In this document: positions 1 through 7,684 of the stretch, piece after piece
How the letters are laid out: each line of letters opens with the position of its first letter
Numbering within the stretch: position 1 is the first letter of the stretch
Virus record (IMG/VR): IMGVR_UViG_3300024264_000156
Coordinates: 1 to 25,700 of that record
Source: a virus
Length of the DNA stretch: 25,700 nucleotides
Strand: one strand, 5' to 3'
The notes under the pieces: generated by a model
What the model was told of the DNA's origin: nothing
The model's database searches: none
The model's input: only the letters and a program-made list of their open reading frames with translations
Program-made: the position numbers and the translations under genes

Positions 1-7
1 ACTTAAA

Positions 8-29
8 CATTATTACATTCGTAATAATG
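8..29. repeat. Perfect inverted repeat (hairpin) in upstream region
   Basis: CATTATTAC (8-16) and GTAATAATG (21-29) are perfect reverse complements around the 4-base spacer ATTC, so either strand can form a 9-bp hairpin. There is no T-run after it, so it is not an obvious intrinsic terminator. It may belong to the 3' end of a gene to the left of the window or to a regulatory site. Its role is unknown. Confidence 0.5.
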
Positions 30-96
30 CATTTGTATCTTATTAATTACTTCTATCTACAAACGAAGTGTATAGTTTGAGCGTTAGCGAAAACTT

Positions 97-113
97 GTTT
101 CGTTGCACGAAAC
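97..113. repeat. Inverted repeat just upstream of late promoter
   Basis: GTTTCG (97-102) and CGAAAC (108-113) pair around the loop TTGCA, giving a 6-bp hairpin one base before the TATAAATA element at 115. No T-run follows on the + strand. It could be a weak terminator for upstream transcription or a protein-binding palindrome. Bases 1-146 hold no convincing gene. Apart from the two palindromes and the promoter I see nothing else there. Confidence 0.45.
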
Positions 114-114
114 A

Positions 115-122
115 TATAAATA
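115..122 (+). promoter_or_regulatory. T4-type late promoter (TATAAATA)
   Basis: An exact TATAAATA, the T4 late promoter core, lies 25 bases before the ATG at 147. It would drive the two-gene unit 147-2998. The assignment rests on an exact consensus match plus position. In this AT-rich DNA a chance match is possible, but the same element recurs at the heads of other units in the window. Confidence 0.7.
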
Positions 123-146
123 TATATAATTATCTAGGATTGCATT

Positions 147-872
147 ATGAATATCTACGACATTGTTTCTGAAAACAGGAATCTTCCTTTAAAAGGAAAT
201 CCCGTAGCAAAAAACTTAAACAAATTTAATAAACCATCTACTCACACGGATCGTAAGAAAGAACTTAAGAAAGGTGAACGCAAGCATAAAGGTGCACCTA
301 TCGACGAAGCACCTGTAGGAGTACTAAAACAAATGGGTCGCAAACTTGGTGCTAAGGCGGCTGGTGCAGTAGGCATGAAGGGTACTGCTGCTGGTCTTGG
401 CGGCGCTGCTGAAACAGGTGATGTTGCTAGACAACTAAATGTAGATCTTAAAAAGTATGCTGGGCAAACTGGCATGAATCTAAAACAGTTAGACGCACAA
501 GATCTTGTTGCGTTTTTAAAATCAAAAGGTTTTCCTACTACACCACTTGCTAATGTAACTGGAGTACTTGCTCCTAAGCAGATTGATCAAGCTCTATTAA
601 AAGTAGCTCAAGAAAAAGCAAAGGTTGGTGGAGCCAAAGCAGGTACAGGAGTTGCTGGTAGCAACGCCGCAGGTGCTGCGCAAGCGGCTCAAGGAGGAGG
701 GGTTTTAGATAAGATACTACAAAAAACTAGCAAAGCTGGAGTATCTGGTGCCAGCCAAGCTAGAGGCAGTGCAGGTGCTGGTGCTAAACAAAATGCTTTA
801 CCAGCAGATATACAAGCACAATTAGATCAACTTACTCCTACAGAGAAAAAAGTACTAGGAGGTTTAATATAA
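147..872 (+). CDS. Ala/Gly/Lys-rich putative internal or structural virion protein
   Basis: The product has 241 residues and no family I can name with certainty. The N-terminus starts MNIYDIVSENRN and is followed by a strongly basic stretch (about residues 25-50, Lys/Arg-rich). Two Ala/Gly-rich segments (about 65-95 and 155-215) flank a more normal helical stretch that includes the motif LKQLDAQDLVAFLKSKGFP. The start is set by the ATG at 147, with AGGA just upstream and a late promoter 25 bases away. The stop overlaps the next ATG (TAATG), so the two genes are translationally coupled. Low-complexity Ala/Gly/Lys proteins under a late promoter in a structural region are often virion or packaged internal proteins, but that is inference. 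There is no signal peptide. Confidence 0.8.
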   Translation: MNIYDIVSENRNLPLKGNPVAKNLNKFNKPSTHTDRKKELKKGERKHKGAPIDEAPVGVLKQMGRKLGAKAAGAVGMKGTAAGLGGAAETGDVARQLNVDLKKYAGQTGMNLKQLDAQDLVAFLKSKGFPTTPLANVTGVLAPKQIDQALLKVAQEKAKVGGAKAGTGVAGSNAAGAAQAAQGGGVLDKILQKTSKAGVSGASQARGSAGAGAKQNALPADIQAQLDQLTPTEKKVLGGLI

Positions 873-2998
873 TGAAACTTCAAGAAGTAACAGCATACAA
901 CTTACGCTCTCAAACTATACTAAATGAAAGTTGGGAAACACTTACAGAAAATCAAAGAATATATGTTGGCAAATGGGAAAAAGAACTTTGGCCCTTGCTG
1001 GAAGAATATGTTCGTGTATGTGAAGCTGAGTTAAATCCAAACCAAATTAAAAGTATTTTTACCAGTGCTGAACAACAAGCAGCAGGACAAAAGACAGGTC
1101 TAGGCAAAGCAGCAGGCGCGGCGGGCGCAGCATTAAAGTTACCAGTAGAGCTTGCTAAAAAAGTTGATACAAAAGTCAATGAACTAGGTAAGCTGGCACA
1201 AAACGCAGGTCCTGTAAAAAATGCAGATGCTAAGTTTGCACAACTTAAGAAAGATATTACTGCAAACAACAGTGACAGCAAAATTGTACAAGGTGTACAA
1301 AAGATAAGCGACTGGGCAAAAGCCAATCCTGGTAAGGCTTCATTAGCAGTTGGTATTCTAACTACTATGGCAGCGTTTGCAGGTGGTCCTGCAGGCGGTG
1401 CAGCAGCAGGTTTAATTTTAAGGGCATCTAAAGATCTATTGCAAGGTGAAAAACTTTCAACAGCAGTTGGCAAATCAGTTAAAACAGCAGCATATGGTGC
1501 TCTTGCTGGTATGACATTTAAGTATATTTCCGATAACATTATTGATAACATTGCTTCTGCAGATGCAGCTGAATTTACTGATATGAAAGCAGGATTACGA
1601 GATGCAAACTATATAAATGCTAAGGCAGATGTACTGTCTGATATAGGACAGCCTGTAGATATTTTAGACAATGCTATGCGTTATCGTGCACAAGGTAATG
1701 TAAATTCGTTTTACTTTAGCTACGACACAGTAGTACCAGGTAATATGCAAGCACAGTTTGAAACTCTAGAAGGGGCATTAGAAGGTGTAAAAACTGGTAC
1801 TGAAGAATTTTACGCTGCGGCTGCTAAATTTCACGACTTCATGGGCGGCTTGCAAAATTCTACAGAAGCAAAAAATTTAACAGCAGCATGGGATGCTATT
1901 CAACAAATTCCTAAAGACGCACTTACTGCTGGTCAAACAGCAGAATTACTAGCACAGGCAAATTCAAGTGAAGCACTAATAAGTGCTATAGAAACTGCTG
2001 GCACTAGTGCAGCATCAGTTGTACAAGGTGCTTTAGCAACAGTAGATGATAATGCAAAAAAAGCCCAACAAGCAAAACCAATTGACCCTGAAGAAAAGAA
2101 AGAATTAGAAGCAGGAGCAGAAACAAAAGCAGAATCACTGACTATGGAGGAAAAGTACGAACTTTATCTTCAAGAAGGTCCATTAGCCGATAAGTTAAAA
2201 GGTGCAGCAAGTAAAGCAGCAGGAGCAGTAAAAGGAGCAGCAGGTAAAGCAGCAGGAGCTGTTAAACAAGCAGGTAAAGATATTACTCAGCAAGTTACTG
2301 CTAACAAATTAATGAAAGCATGGAAAGCAGCAGGCGAACCTACTGACACTGGATCTATTGTTAACATATTATCATCAGCTGGTGTAAGTGACGATCAAAT
2401 TGCTACAATAGGACAGGAACAAAAAGTAAAACTTCCTGCTCCTACTAAAGCACCACAAGCAGATAAAGCAGCAGCACCACAAGCAGATAAAGCAGCAGCA
2501 CCACAAGCAGATAAAGCAGCAGCACCACAAGCAGATAAAGCAGCAGCACCACAAGCAGGCGGCGAACAGCCTACAAGTGCTCCTACAGCTCAAAAAGGTG
2601 ACACTAAAAAAATTGGTGGAGCAACTTACCAATGGGAAGGCGCACTTTGGGTAGACACTGCAACAAATAAACCAGTTGGCATAGCAAACGCAATGGAAAT
2701 AGGATTAGGCAATCCTAAATTAGATCCTATCATTGCATTAGCTAAAAAAGATCCAGCATTAGCTAAACTTATTAAAGCACAAGTAACAGCTAAAGGTGTA
2801 AAAGCAGGAACATCTGCTGCTAAACAAGCAGCTGACGCAGGTGTAAAAGGCACAGAAGTAGTAAAAACAAAAGCCAACACAAAGGTATCAAAAGCACCAG
2901 CACCTAAGCCAGCAGCACCTAAAGCAAAGGCAGCACCTAAGCCGGCAGCACCTAAAGCAAAGGCAGCACCTAAGCCAGAATTAAGACTAGTAAAATAA
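872..2998 (+). CDS. Large Ala-rich putative virion/internal protein with repeats and hydrophobic segments
   Basis: The product has 708 residues and no firm family assignment. The first 75 residues are an ordinary helical domain (motif YVGKWEKELWPLLEEYVRVC). Two hydrophobic Ala/Gly-rich stretches follow (about 153-187 and 205-229) that could enter a membrane. A central helical region leads to a second Ala/Lys region, a short domain near 479-515 (motif TDTGSIVNILSSAG), four exact copies of APQADKAA (527-558), and a Lys/Pro/Ala tail with two 11-residue repeats (677-698). The start ATG overlaps the previous stop. Late-promoter control, low complexity and membrane-like segments would fit a protein packaged in the virion and ejected with DNA, but a purely structural role is equally possible. 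It converges with the - strand frameshift ORF, with one base between the stops. Confidence 0.8.
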   Translation: MKLQEVTAYNLRSQTILNESWETLTENQRIYVGKWEKELWPLLEEYVRVCEAELNPNQIKSIFTSAEQQAAGQKTGLGKAAGAAGAALKLPVELAKKVDTKVNELGKLAQNAGPVKNADAKFAQLKKDITANNSDSKIVQGVQKISDWAKANPGKASLAVGILTTMAAFAGGPAGGAAAGLILRASKDLLQGEKLSTAVGKSVKTAAYGALAGMTFKYISDNIIDNIASADAAEFTDMKAGLRDANYINAKADVLSDIGQPVDILDNAMRYRAQGNVNSFYFSYDTVVPGNMQAQFETLEGALEGVKTGTEEFYAAAAKFHDFMGGLQNSTEAKNLTAAWDAIQQIPKDALTAGQTAELLAQANSSEALISAIETAGTSAASVVQGALATVDDNAKKAQQAKPIDPEEKKELEAGAETKAESLTMEEKYELYLQEGPLADKLKGAASKAAGAVKGAAGKAAGAVKQAGKDITQQVTANKLMKAWKAAGEPTDTGSIVNILSSAGVSDDQIATIGQEQKVKLPAPTKAPQADKAAAPQADKAAAPQADKAAAPQADKAAAPQAGGEQPTSAPTAQKGDTKKIGGATYQWEGALWVDTATNKPVGIANAMEIGLGNPKLDPIIALAKKDPALAKLIKAQVTAKGVKAGTSAAKQAADAGVKGTEVVKTKANTKVSKAPAPKPAAPKAKAAPKPAAPKAKAAPKPELRLVK
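2450..2557 (+). repeat. 24-bp in-frame tandem repeat (APQADKAA x4.5)
   Basis: Four identical 24-base units encode APQADKAA (2450-2545), followed by a half unit for APQA (2546-2557). Identity at the DNA level, including synonymous positions, points to recent expansion by slippage or recombination. Copy number may vary between related phages. Confidence 0.95.
2900..2977 (+). repeat. 33-bp in-frame tandem repeat in Lys/Pro/Ala tail
   Basis: Two 33-base units (2900-2932 and 2933-2965) encode APKPAAPKAKA. They differ at one synonymous position (CCA versus CCG), and a partial third unit (APKP) follows. This forms the basic, flexible C-terminal tail of the 872-2998 product. Confidence 0.9.
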
Positions 2999-2999
2999 T

Positions 3000-3230
3000 T
3001 TAAAAGAAAGGCAAGCCTGACTTCTTAGTTGTTTCTATATTTTCTTTGATAAGAGTGGCACAGATTTCTCTATCTTCAGGACCCATAACATAAATCTCAT
3101 CGATTGATACTGACCCTCTCATGTACCAGCATATTTTCATAAGTTCGAGTTTGAACTGTTTGACTTCCTTTTCTAGGACCTTAACTTCTTCTAAAATTTT
3201 GTCAACCGGCCAGGCTAAGATCCTTACGCG
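3000..3230 (-). CDS. Predicted -1 frameshift extension of the gp26-like protein (tail-assembly-chaperone-like)
   Basis: This open frame fills the apparent gap after the gp26-like gene. Read from the slippery site it gives 76 residues (RVRILAWPVDKILEEV at the start) with a helical stretch and a well-formed C-terminal domain (motifs ICWYMRGSVSIDEI and ETTKKSGLPFF), ending at TAA (3002-3000). It has no ATG, GTG or TTG upstream of the conserved-looking part. The first in-frame ATG would remove the N-terminal third, and the frame is closed by TGA shortly upstream inside the gp26-like gene. It lies in the -1 frame and overlaps the gp26-like stop. The simplest reading is ribosomal frameshifting at T TTT TTC (3236-3230), which would give a fusion of about 362 residues. 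The alternative is a separate gene with a rare start such as ATC at 3221. Confidence 0.7.
   Translation of the reverse strand, partial: RVRILAWPVDKILEEVKVLEKEVKQFKLELMKICWYMRGSVSIDEIYVMGPEDREICATLIKENIETTKKSGLPFF
3002..3018 (-). terminator. Possible weak terminator at end of - strand unit
   Basis: In the - strand transcript AGG-CTTG-CCT (3018-3009) can form a 3-bp stem with a CUUG tetraloop, followed by TTCTTTTA. The stem is short and lies inside the last codons of the frameshift extension, so this is only a suggestion. No better terminator separates the convergent units. Confidence 0.25.
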
Positions 3231-3236
3231 AAAAAA
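3176..3236 (-). promoter_or_regulatory. Programmed -1 frameshift signal (slippery heptamer plus stem)
   Basis: On the - strand the gp26-like frame reads CAT TTT TTC GCG TAA. The heptamer T TTT TTC (3236-3230) matches X XXY YYZ in the correct phase. Six bases downstream GGATCTT (3223-3217) can pair with AAGGTCC (3182-3176) to make a 7-bp stem with one G-U pair. Inside the loop AGCC/GGTT can form a second small stem. The spacer length suits known -1 frameshift stimulators. The heptamer is seen directly, while the structure and its use are inference. Confidence 0.65.
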
Positions 3237-4087
3237 TGTGATTGGTCAAACGTTATAGGTACACTAAATTCTTTTGGAGCACCCTTTGCAATATCTTCGT
3301 CGTCTAACTCAACACGCAACGGTTTAATTGCAAATTTTTTCTTTTGCTCTTCGATGTGATTAGTTAGTGCTTTATAGAATTTTTTGTCAGCATTTTCAAT
3401 AAATTCTTTTATTTGATGGGGATTACTTACTACATTATCGCCTACTGCAATTGAAACAATGCTGCTAATAATCATTCCTACAGTGAGCTCTGTTAACTTT
3501 TTAAAACTAACATTAAATTTTGCAAGTTTTTCTTCTTCAGTTAATCCGTCATCATTGACTAAACTAAAGACTCGTTGCTCTTCAAAAGTTTTAAGTGCAC
3601 TTTGTGTAAATTCTTTATATGTTAACGGTCGTAAATTGATAGTTAACTCGTCTAGATAAACTGCATCTTCAAATTGTGCAGTAAGTAACCCTTCTAAAAT
3701 TGTTCTTAGATCAACTTGAAAGTCTCTATCTTCTTCTATGCCAGGGATAGTAGTTCCAATATTCATCATTTCACCATATGTAGCAATGCGTATTGCTATA
3801 AGAGCTGCGTCTAAATCTAAACTAGGCATTAGCCATGCATTCTTAATAGCCGGTATACAACTTTGTATTACGTCAACTGTTGATTGTCCGTTTATAAGAG
3901 CATCTGGTGTTTTAAATGACAGTTCGTCTTTAGCAGTCATTGAAAACACAGGATATTCGCCTGTTTCGGATATGTCTATAGCATCGTCCGGGTAAAATTT
4001 TCCTTGGCTAGGAAGTGTGAGATAAAGTTTAGGCTGTCTATAAAACGCCTTTAGCGGGTTAGCACCGGGTGCAGTAATTTCTGGCAT
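3224..4087 (-). CDS. 26: gp26-like baseplate hub / tail assembly protein (PF12322-like)
   Basis: The product has 287 residues. The N-terminal motif LPSQGKFYPDD, then a Gly/Tyr turn, SMTAKDELSFKTPDAL and VIQSCIPAI, matches the pattern I know for the T4 gp26/gp51 family (T4_baseplate, PF12322). T4 gp26 is a hub protein needed for baseplate assembly. T4 gp26 is about 208 residues, so this one is longer. The start at 4087 is chosen because GGAGAAAAAC precedes the ATG and a late promoter lies upstream. The open frame continues to 4696 only as antisense of the divergent gene. It is the only - strand gene in the window, and its 3' end carries the frameshift signal. Position beside a tape-measure-like gene suggests a tail assembly chaperone role. 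Family call by motif only. Confidence 0.75.
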   Translation of the reverse strand: MPEITAPGANPLKAFYRQPKLYLTLPSQGKFYPDDAIDISETGEYPVFSMTAKDELSFKTPDALINGQSTVDVIQSCIPAIKNAWLMPSLDLDAALIAIRIATYGEMMNIGTTIPGIEEDRDFQVDLRTILEGLLTAQFEDAVYLDELTINLRPLTYKEFTQSALKTFEEQRVFSLVNDDGLTEEEKLAKFNVSFKKLTELTVGMIISSIVSIAVGDNVVSNPHQIKEFIENADKKFYKALTNHIEEQKKKFAIKPLRVELDDEDIAKGAPKEFSVPITFDQSHFFA

Positions 4088-4098
4088 GTTTTTCTCCG

Positions 4099-4106
4099 TA
4101 TAAATA
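4099..4106 (+). promoter_or_regulatory. Late promoter for tape-measure/portal unit
   Basis: TATAAATA followed by C, 60 bases before the ATG at 4167. It points right and lies to the left of the opposing - strand late promoter (4132-4139), so the two predicted transcripts overlap by a few bases at their 5' ends. Confidence 0.65.
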
Positions 4107-4131
4107 CAAGTATAAAAGTATGTATCATCTT

Positions 4132-4139
4132 TATTTATA
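4132..4139 (-). promoter_or_regulatory. 26: Late promoter for gp26-like gene
   Basis: The + strand TATTTATA is TATAAATA on the - strand, about 45 bases upstream of the gp26-like ATG at 4087. It faces the + strand late promoter at 4099-4106 and shares the 79-base divergent gap with it. Confidence 0.65.
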
Positions 4140-4166
4140 TACGTATATAATAGGACATTTAACATT

Positions 4167-7100
4167 ATGGCAGGACCTGTAAAAGGCACGTGGGGCGGAG
4201 AAGACATTGAGCTCAATGATGCTGCAACTGAAACTACACTTCTAAAACTACTTGAAGCAGTAAAAGCCATGGGCTCTGATGGTGGTTTCGGTGATGGGTC
4301 AGGTGCTGCTGACGAAGTTGACCGACTAGCAAACGAAAGTAAAGATGCTAGCGAGAAAGTTGAAGATTTTGGTGATACTGTTGAAGACGTATCTAAAAGT
4401 TTTTCTGTATTAAAAAACGCAAGTAAGGATTTATTAGCAGAATTCCTAGTAGGCGGTAGTAGTATTAGTGACTTCACTAAACACATTACGGGTGCAATAG
4501 CAGAAGTTCCTTTTGTAGGAGGAATAATAGCTAAACCTGCACAGATATTTGCAAATGTGTTAACCGAGAATATTGCAAGTTTTAGAGAGTTAACAAATGT
4601 TGGTGTTGATTTTGGAACTAGTCTTTTTGATATACAAAGTGCTGCAACCAAATCAGGGCTAAGTTTAGCAACATTCCAGCAAACAATTAGCGGCAATGCA
4701 GAAACACTTGCTAAGTTTGGCGGTAACGCCGCTGCTGGCGCTCGAAGATTTCAAGAAGTAAGCGGAATACTACAAAAAGATTTTGGACCAGGATTTAGTG
4801 CACTTGGGTTAACTATGGAAGAAACTGCTCAACATACAGCAGATTATATGGAATTGCAAACTACACTAGGACGTGGCCAGTCCGGTGATGCTAGATCGCA
4901 AGCAAAAGGAACAGCAGACTACGTAATGCAATTAGACAAATTGTCTAAAGTTACTGGCAAGCAAAGAGATCAAGTTGCTGATATGCTTCAGCAACAAGCA
5001 GAAGATTCAAGACAAAAAGCACTACTTGCTACATTAGATGCAGAAGCAGGGGAAGCCTTACAAAATATTACAGCAATTGTAGGAGCTAAAGATCCAAAAA
5101 TCGCAGACGCAATTACTGAACTTGTAGCAACTGGTGGTGCACCTATGAGCGACTTCGGAAGAAGCATTGCAACAATGTATCCGGAAGTTGCAAAAGCTTC
5201 TGCTGCACTTAAAGAAGGTGCAATCTCCGAAGAGGAATACATGACAGTTCTTCAAGGTAGTATTAACACTGCACAAGACAGAATGAAAGTCGACGGAGAA
5301 TCAATTGCCTTACAACAACAACTGGGCATCAGTATCAACGATTCAACAGTAGGTCTTGCAAGTATGGGCGAGCTTACAACAGACATGACGGAGATACAGA
5401 AGAAACAAAACGACCAAATGCAATCAGGATCCAAAGGACTTTTAGATTTTGAAAGACGAATTACAGAAGCAAGGAATATTATATTCGGTGCGTTAATTAA
5501 CAGCGGAGTATTTCAGTCATTAGAAGATGGCTTTAGTATTCTTATTGACATGTTCACAAGTGAAGAAATGTTAGGTTCATTAAAAACTACTGTAGAATCG
5601 TTATCAGTGGTATTTAAGAATATTGTAGATGATATAAAAGATTTTGGATTTTTGGAAGCTATATCGAGATTATTTGACGGAATCGATCTGGGCAAAATGA
5701 TTAAAGACATGCTCTTCGGCGGCGGCACGAAAGAAGAACCAAAAGACAATTCAGATGCAGTAAATCGTGCTCAAGAAAAATTAAATGCATTAAATGAAAC
5801 AAGATCCAGCGATGATTTTAAACAAGCACAAGCAAAAAAGACCGAACTCGAAGGCAAAGCAGGATCAGGACAGGAATTAAGTGCAGGAGAATTAAAAGAA
5901 TTAGAAAATGCAACATCTCTAGTAAACGACTTAGATAGAGAAACAGCACGACTTACTACAAGGATGAAAGACCTTAGTGCAGCTAAAAAAGAAGTGGGGG
6001 ACGACAGTCCGGGATTCTTTAGTTCGATGGGCAGTATGCTAGATTTTGATTGGTCTACTTTAGCAATTGCCGCAGCTGGTATTGTAGGCATAGCTTACGC
6101 AACTAAGCCACTTAAACCAGCAATTCCAGTTTTACTAAGTGTAGCAGCAGCGTTTGCAGGAGTTGGTCTTGCAGGCGCTGGCATATCAATGCTTATAGAT
6201 TCTATAGCAGAAAGCTTCGGCAAAGTTGCTAAAGGCATTAGAGAATTTGAAAGCATAGACGGAAAAGTAATAAGTTCTGTAGCTACTAGTTTAAAACCGT
6301 TTGCAGAAGCGCTAATGGATCTTGCAAAAGGCGGAATCGTTGCTAGCTTTGTAAGTGAAGGAGCATTAGAAAATCTTGCAGTAGGATTGAAATCTTTTGA
6401 AAGTATTGACTATTCTCTTTTGCCGGCTGTTGGCTTTGCAATTCGACAGCTTGCAGATCCAATAGCAGAAATGGCCCAAGCTGGATTTTTTGCAAACTTT
6501 GTTAGCAGCGGAGCATTGCCTAATCTAGCAGAAGGTATTCGTAGTTTCCAAGGGCTAGATGTAGGTGTATTAACGATTTTAGGTCCTGCATTAGAATCTT
6601 TACAAAAAGGAATAGCAGCATTTACAGGTGACGGCGTTCTAGATAGCTTAGGCAAAGCTGCCGGTGGATTTATATCAAGCATTACCGGATCAGGAACATC
6701 TCCGTTTGACAGTTTAATTGAAGGATTGAAAGGTTTTGAAAATATTAATGCAGTTGCTCTGGAACAAATAGGATACGGATTAAACGCAATTTCTAAATTT
6801 GACTATGATAAAATGGAAGAAGTTGCTGATGGGTTAGATTTATTATTAATGTATGCTAATACCTTTCCAGAAGGAGCATACGATTCAATTGTTAGCTCTC
6901 TTGATCAGTTTAGCAATTTAGAATTAGCTAATTTATACGCTATTGCAGATATATTTGAAAACTTAACACAGTTTCAATTAGCAAGTCTAATTAATGAAAT
7001 TGATACATTTGCAGTTAAATTAACAGATCTAAAAGAAACAAAAAGCGCCGACGTATCATTCTCAAGTGCAGAAGCCTCATTTGATAGAATGATAGAGCAG

Positions 7101-7673
7101 TCAACTACATTTGATGCTGCTTTACAAGGTAGCGGATCAAAATTTGATGCAATGCTTGAAGGTTCTAGTAGCAAGTTTGATGAAGCTATGGAAGGAATAG
7201 GGTCTAATATAGAAACTTCAGCTATAGGCGCAGGTAAAGTTCTAGAGTCTAGTTTTGTACAACAAGAAAAATTAGCAAGCAACGCATCTGCAGATTTGCA
7301 GTCTTTCTTCAATGAAGATTTAAAGGCACAAAAAGCTGCAATGGCTGATGTTGATTTTGGTACTGGAATGTCTAATACAAGTTCCCTAGAAGGACTTGAC
7401 ACAAGCGAATTATCCAGTTATAATAAAGAATTAACAAATGCAATTGTAGAAATTAAAAATGCTTCGACAACATCAGCACAAGCAGAAAATACGAGCAATA
7501 TCGGAGAATCAATGCAAACAGTTGCCGGGAATGCACAAGGAATGGAAGAAGATAGGCTAGATAAGTTAAATACTACAATGGAAAAAATATTTGGTGCTAT
7601 TACAGCAGGTAACAGTATTAATGATAAGAGTCTCAAAGCGTTCAAGAACAATAAAACCAGTAGTGTATGGTAA
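4167..7673 (+). CDS. Tape-measure-like tail protein
   Basis: The product has 1168 residues, long and mostly helical, as in tail tape-measure proteins. The N-terminus (about 40-100) is acidic and coiled-coil-like. A Gln/Ala-rich helical region follows (120-420), then a charged helical stretch near 525-615 (motif AQAKKTELEGKAGSG). A hydrophobic segment spans about 629-680, enough for two membrane spans. Residues 684-920 hold about five degenerate 50-65-residue repeats around the pattern GLKSFESID. A Ser/Phe/Asp region near 970-1010 repeats KFDAMLEGSSS. The start ATG at 4167 has AGGA upstream. It sits beside the gp26-like gene and before gp20. The T4 counterpart would be gp29 (about 590 residues), but I see no clear sequence match. 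The cyanophage VrlC-type structural protein is an alternative. Confidence 0.65.
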   Translation: MAGPVKGTWGGEDIELNDAATETTLLKLLEAVKAMGSDGGFGDGSGAADEVDRLANESKDASEKVEDFGDTVEDVSKSFSVLKNASKDLLAEFLVGGSSISDFTKHITGAIAEVPFVGGIIAKPAQIFANVLTENIASFRELTNVGVDFGTSLFDIQSAATKSGLSLATFQQTISGNAETLAKFGGNAAAGARRFQEVSGILQKDFGPGFSALGLTMEETAQHTADYMELQTTLGRGQSGDARSQAKGTADYVMQLDKLSKVTGKQRDQVADMLQQQAEDSRQKALLATLDAEAGEALQNITAIVGAKDPKIADAITELVATGGAPMSDFGRSIATMYPEVAKASAALKEGAISEEEYMTVLQGSINTAQDRMKVDGESIALQQQLGISINDSTVGLASMGELTTDMTEIQKKQNDQMQSGSKGLLDFERRITEARNIIFGALINSGVFQSLEDGFSILIDMFTSEEMLGSLKTTVESLSVVFKNIVDDIKDFGFLEAISRLFDGIDLGKMIKDMLFGGGTKEEPKDNSDAVNRAQEKLNALNETRSSDDFKQAQAKKTELEGKAGSGQELSAGELKELENATSLVNDLDRETARLTTRMKDLSAAKKEVGDDSPGFFSSMGSMLDFDWSTLAIAAAGIVGIAYATKPLKPAIPVLLSVAAAFAGVGLAGAGISMLIDSIAESFGKVAKGIREFESIDGKVISSVATSLKPFAEALMDLAKGGIVASFVSEGALENLAVGLKSFESIDYSLLPAVGFAIRQLADPIAEMAQAGFFANFVSSGALPNLAEGIRSFQGLDVGVLTILGPALESLQKGIAAFTGDGVLDSLGKAAGGFISSITGSGTSPFDSLIEGLKGFENINAVALEQIGYGLNAISKFDYDKMEEVADGLDLLLMYANTFPEGAYDSIVSSLDQFSNLELANLYAIADIFENLTQFQLASLINEIDTFAVKLTDLKETKSADVSFSSAEASFDRMIEQSTTFDAALQGSGSKFDAMLEGSSSKFDEAMEGIGSNIETSAIGAGKVLESSFVQQEKLASNASADLQSFFNEDLKAQKAAMADVDFGTGMSNTSSLEGLDTSELSSYNKELTNAIVEIKNASTTSAQAENTSNIGESMQTVAGNAQGMEEDRLDKLNTTMEKIFGAITAGNSINDKSLKAFKNNKTSSVW

Positions 7674-7684
7674 TAGGATAAAAT

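Noticed and set aside
2375-2632. Cys/Trp-rich repetitive - strand frame
   Set aside because: It is the antisense image of the APQADKAA repeat. It has no ribosome site and no promoter.
3009-3018. Bidirectional terminator between the convergent genes
   Set aside because: The stem is only 3 bp with a CUUG loop, and a T-run exists on the - strand only. It is kept as a low-confidence - strand feature, not a bidirectional one.
4146-4151. TATAAT hexamers at 4146 and 10540 (within shared CGTATATAAT) as sigma70 promoters
   Set aside because: No -35-like hexamer lies 16-18 bases upstream of either. TATA-rich sequence is expected in these gaps, and late promoters already explain the genes.
4088-4696. 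Upstream extension of the gp26-like open frame on the - strand
   Set aside because: It is antisense to the tape-measure-like gene and crosses both late promoters. The ATG at 4087 has a good GGAG site and starts the family-like sequence.
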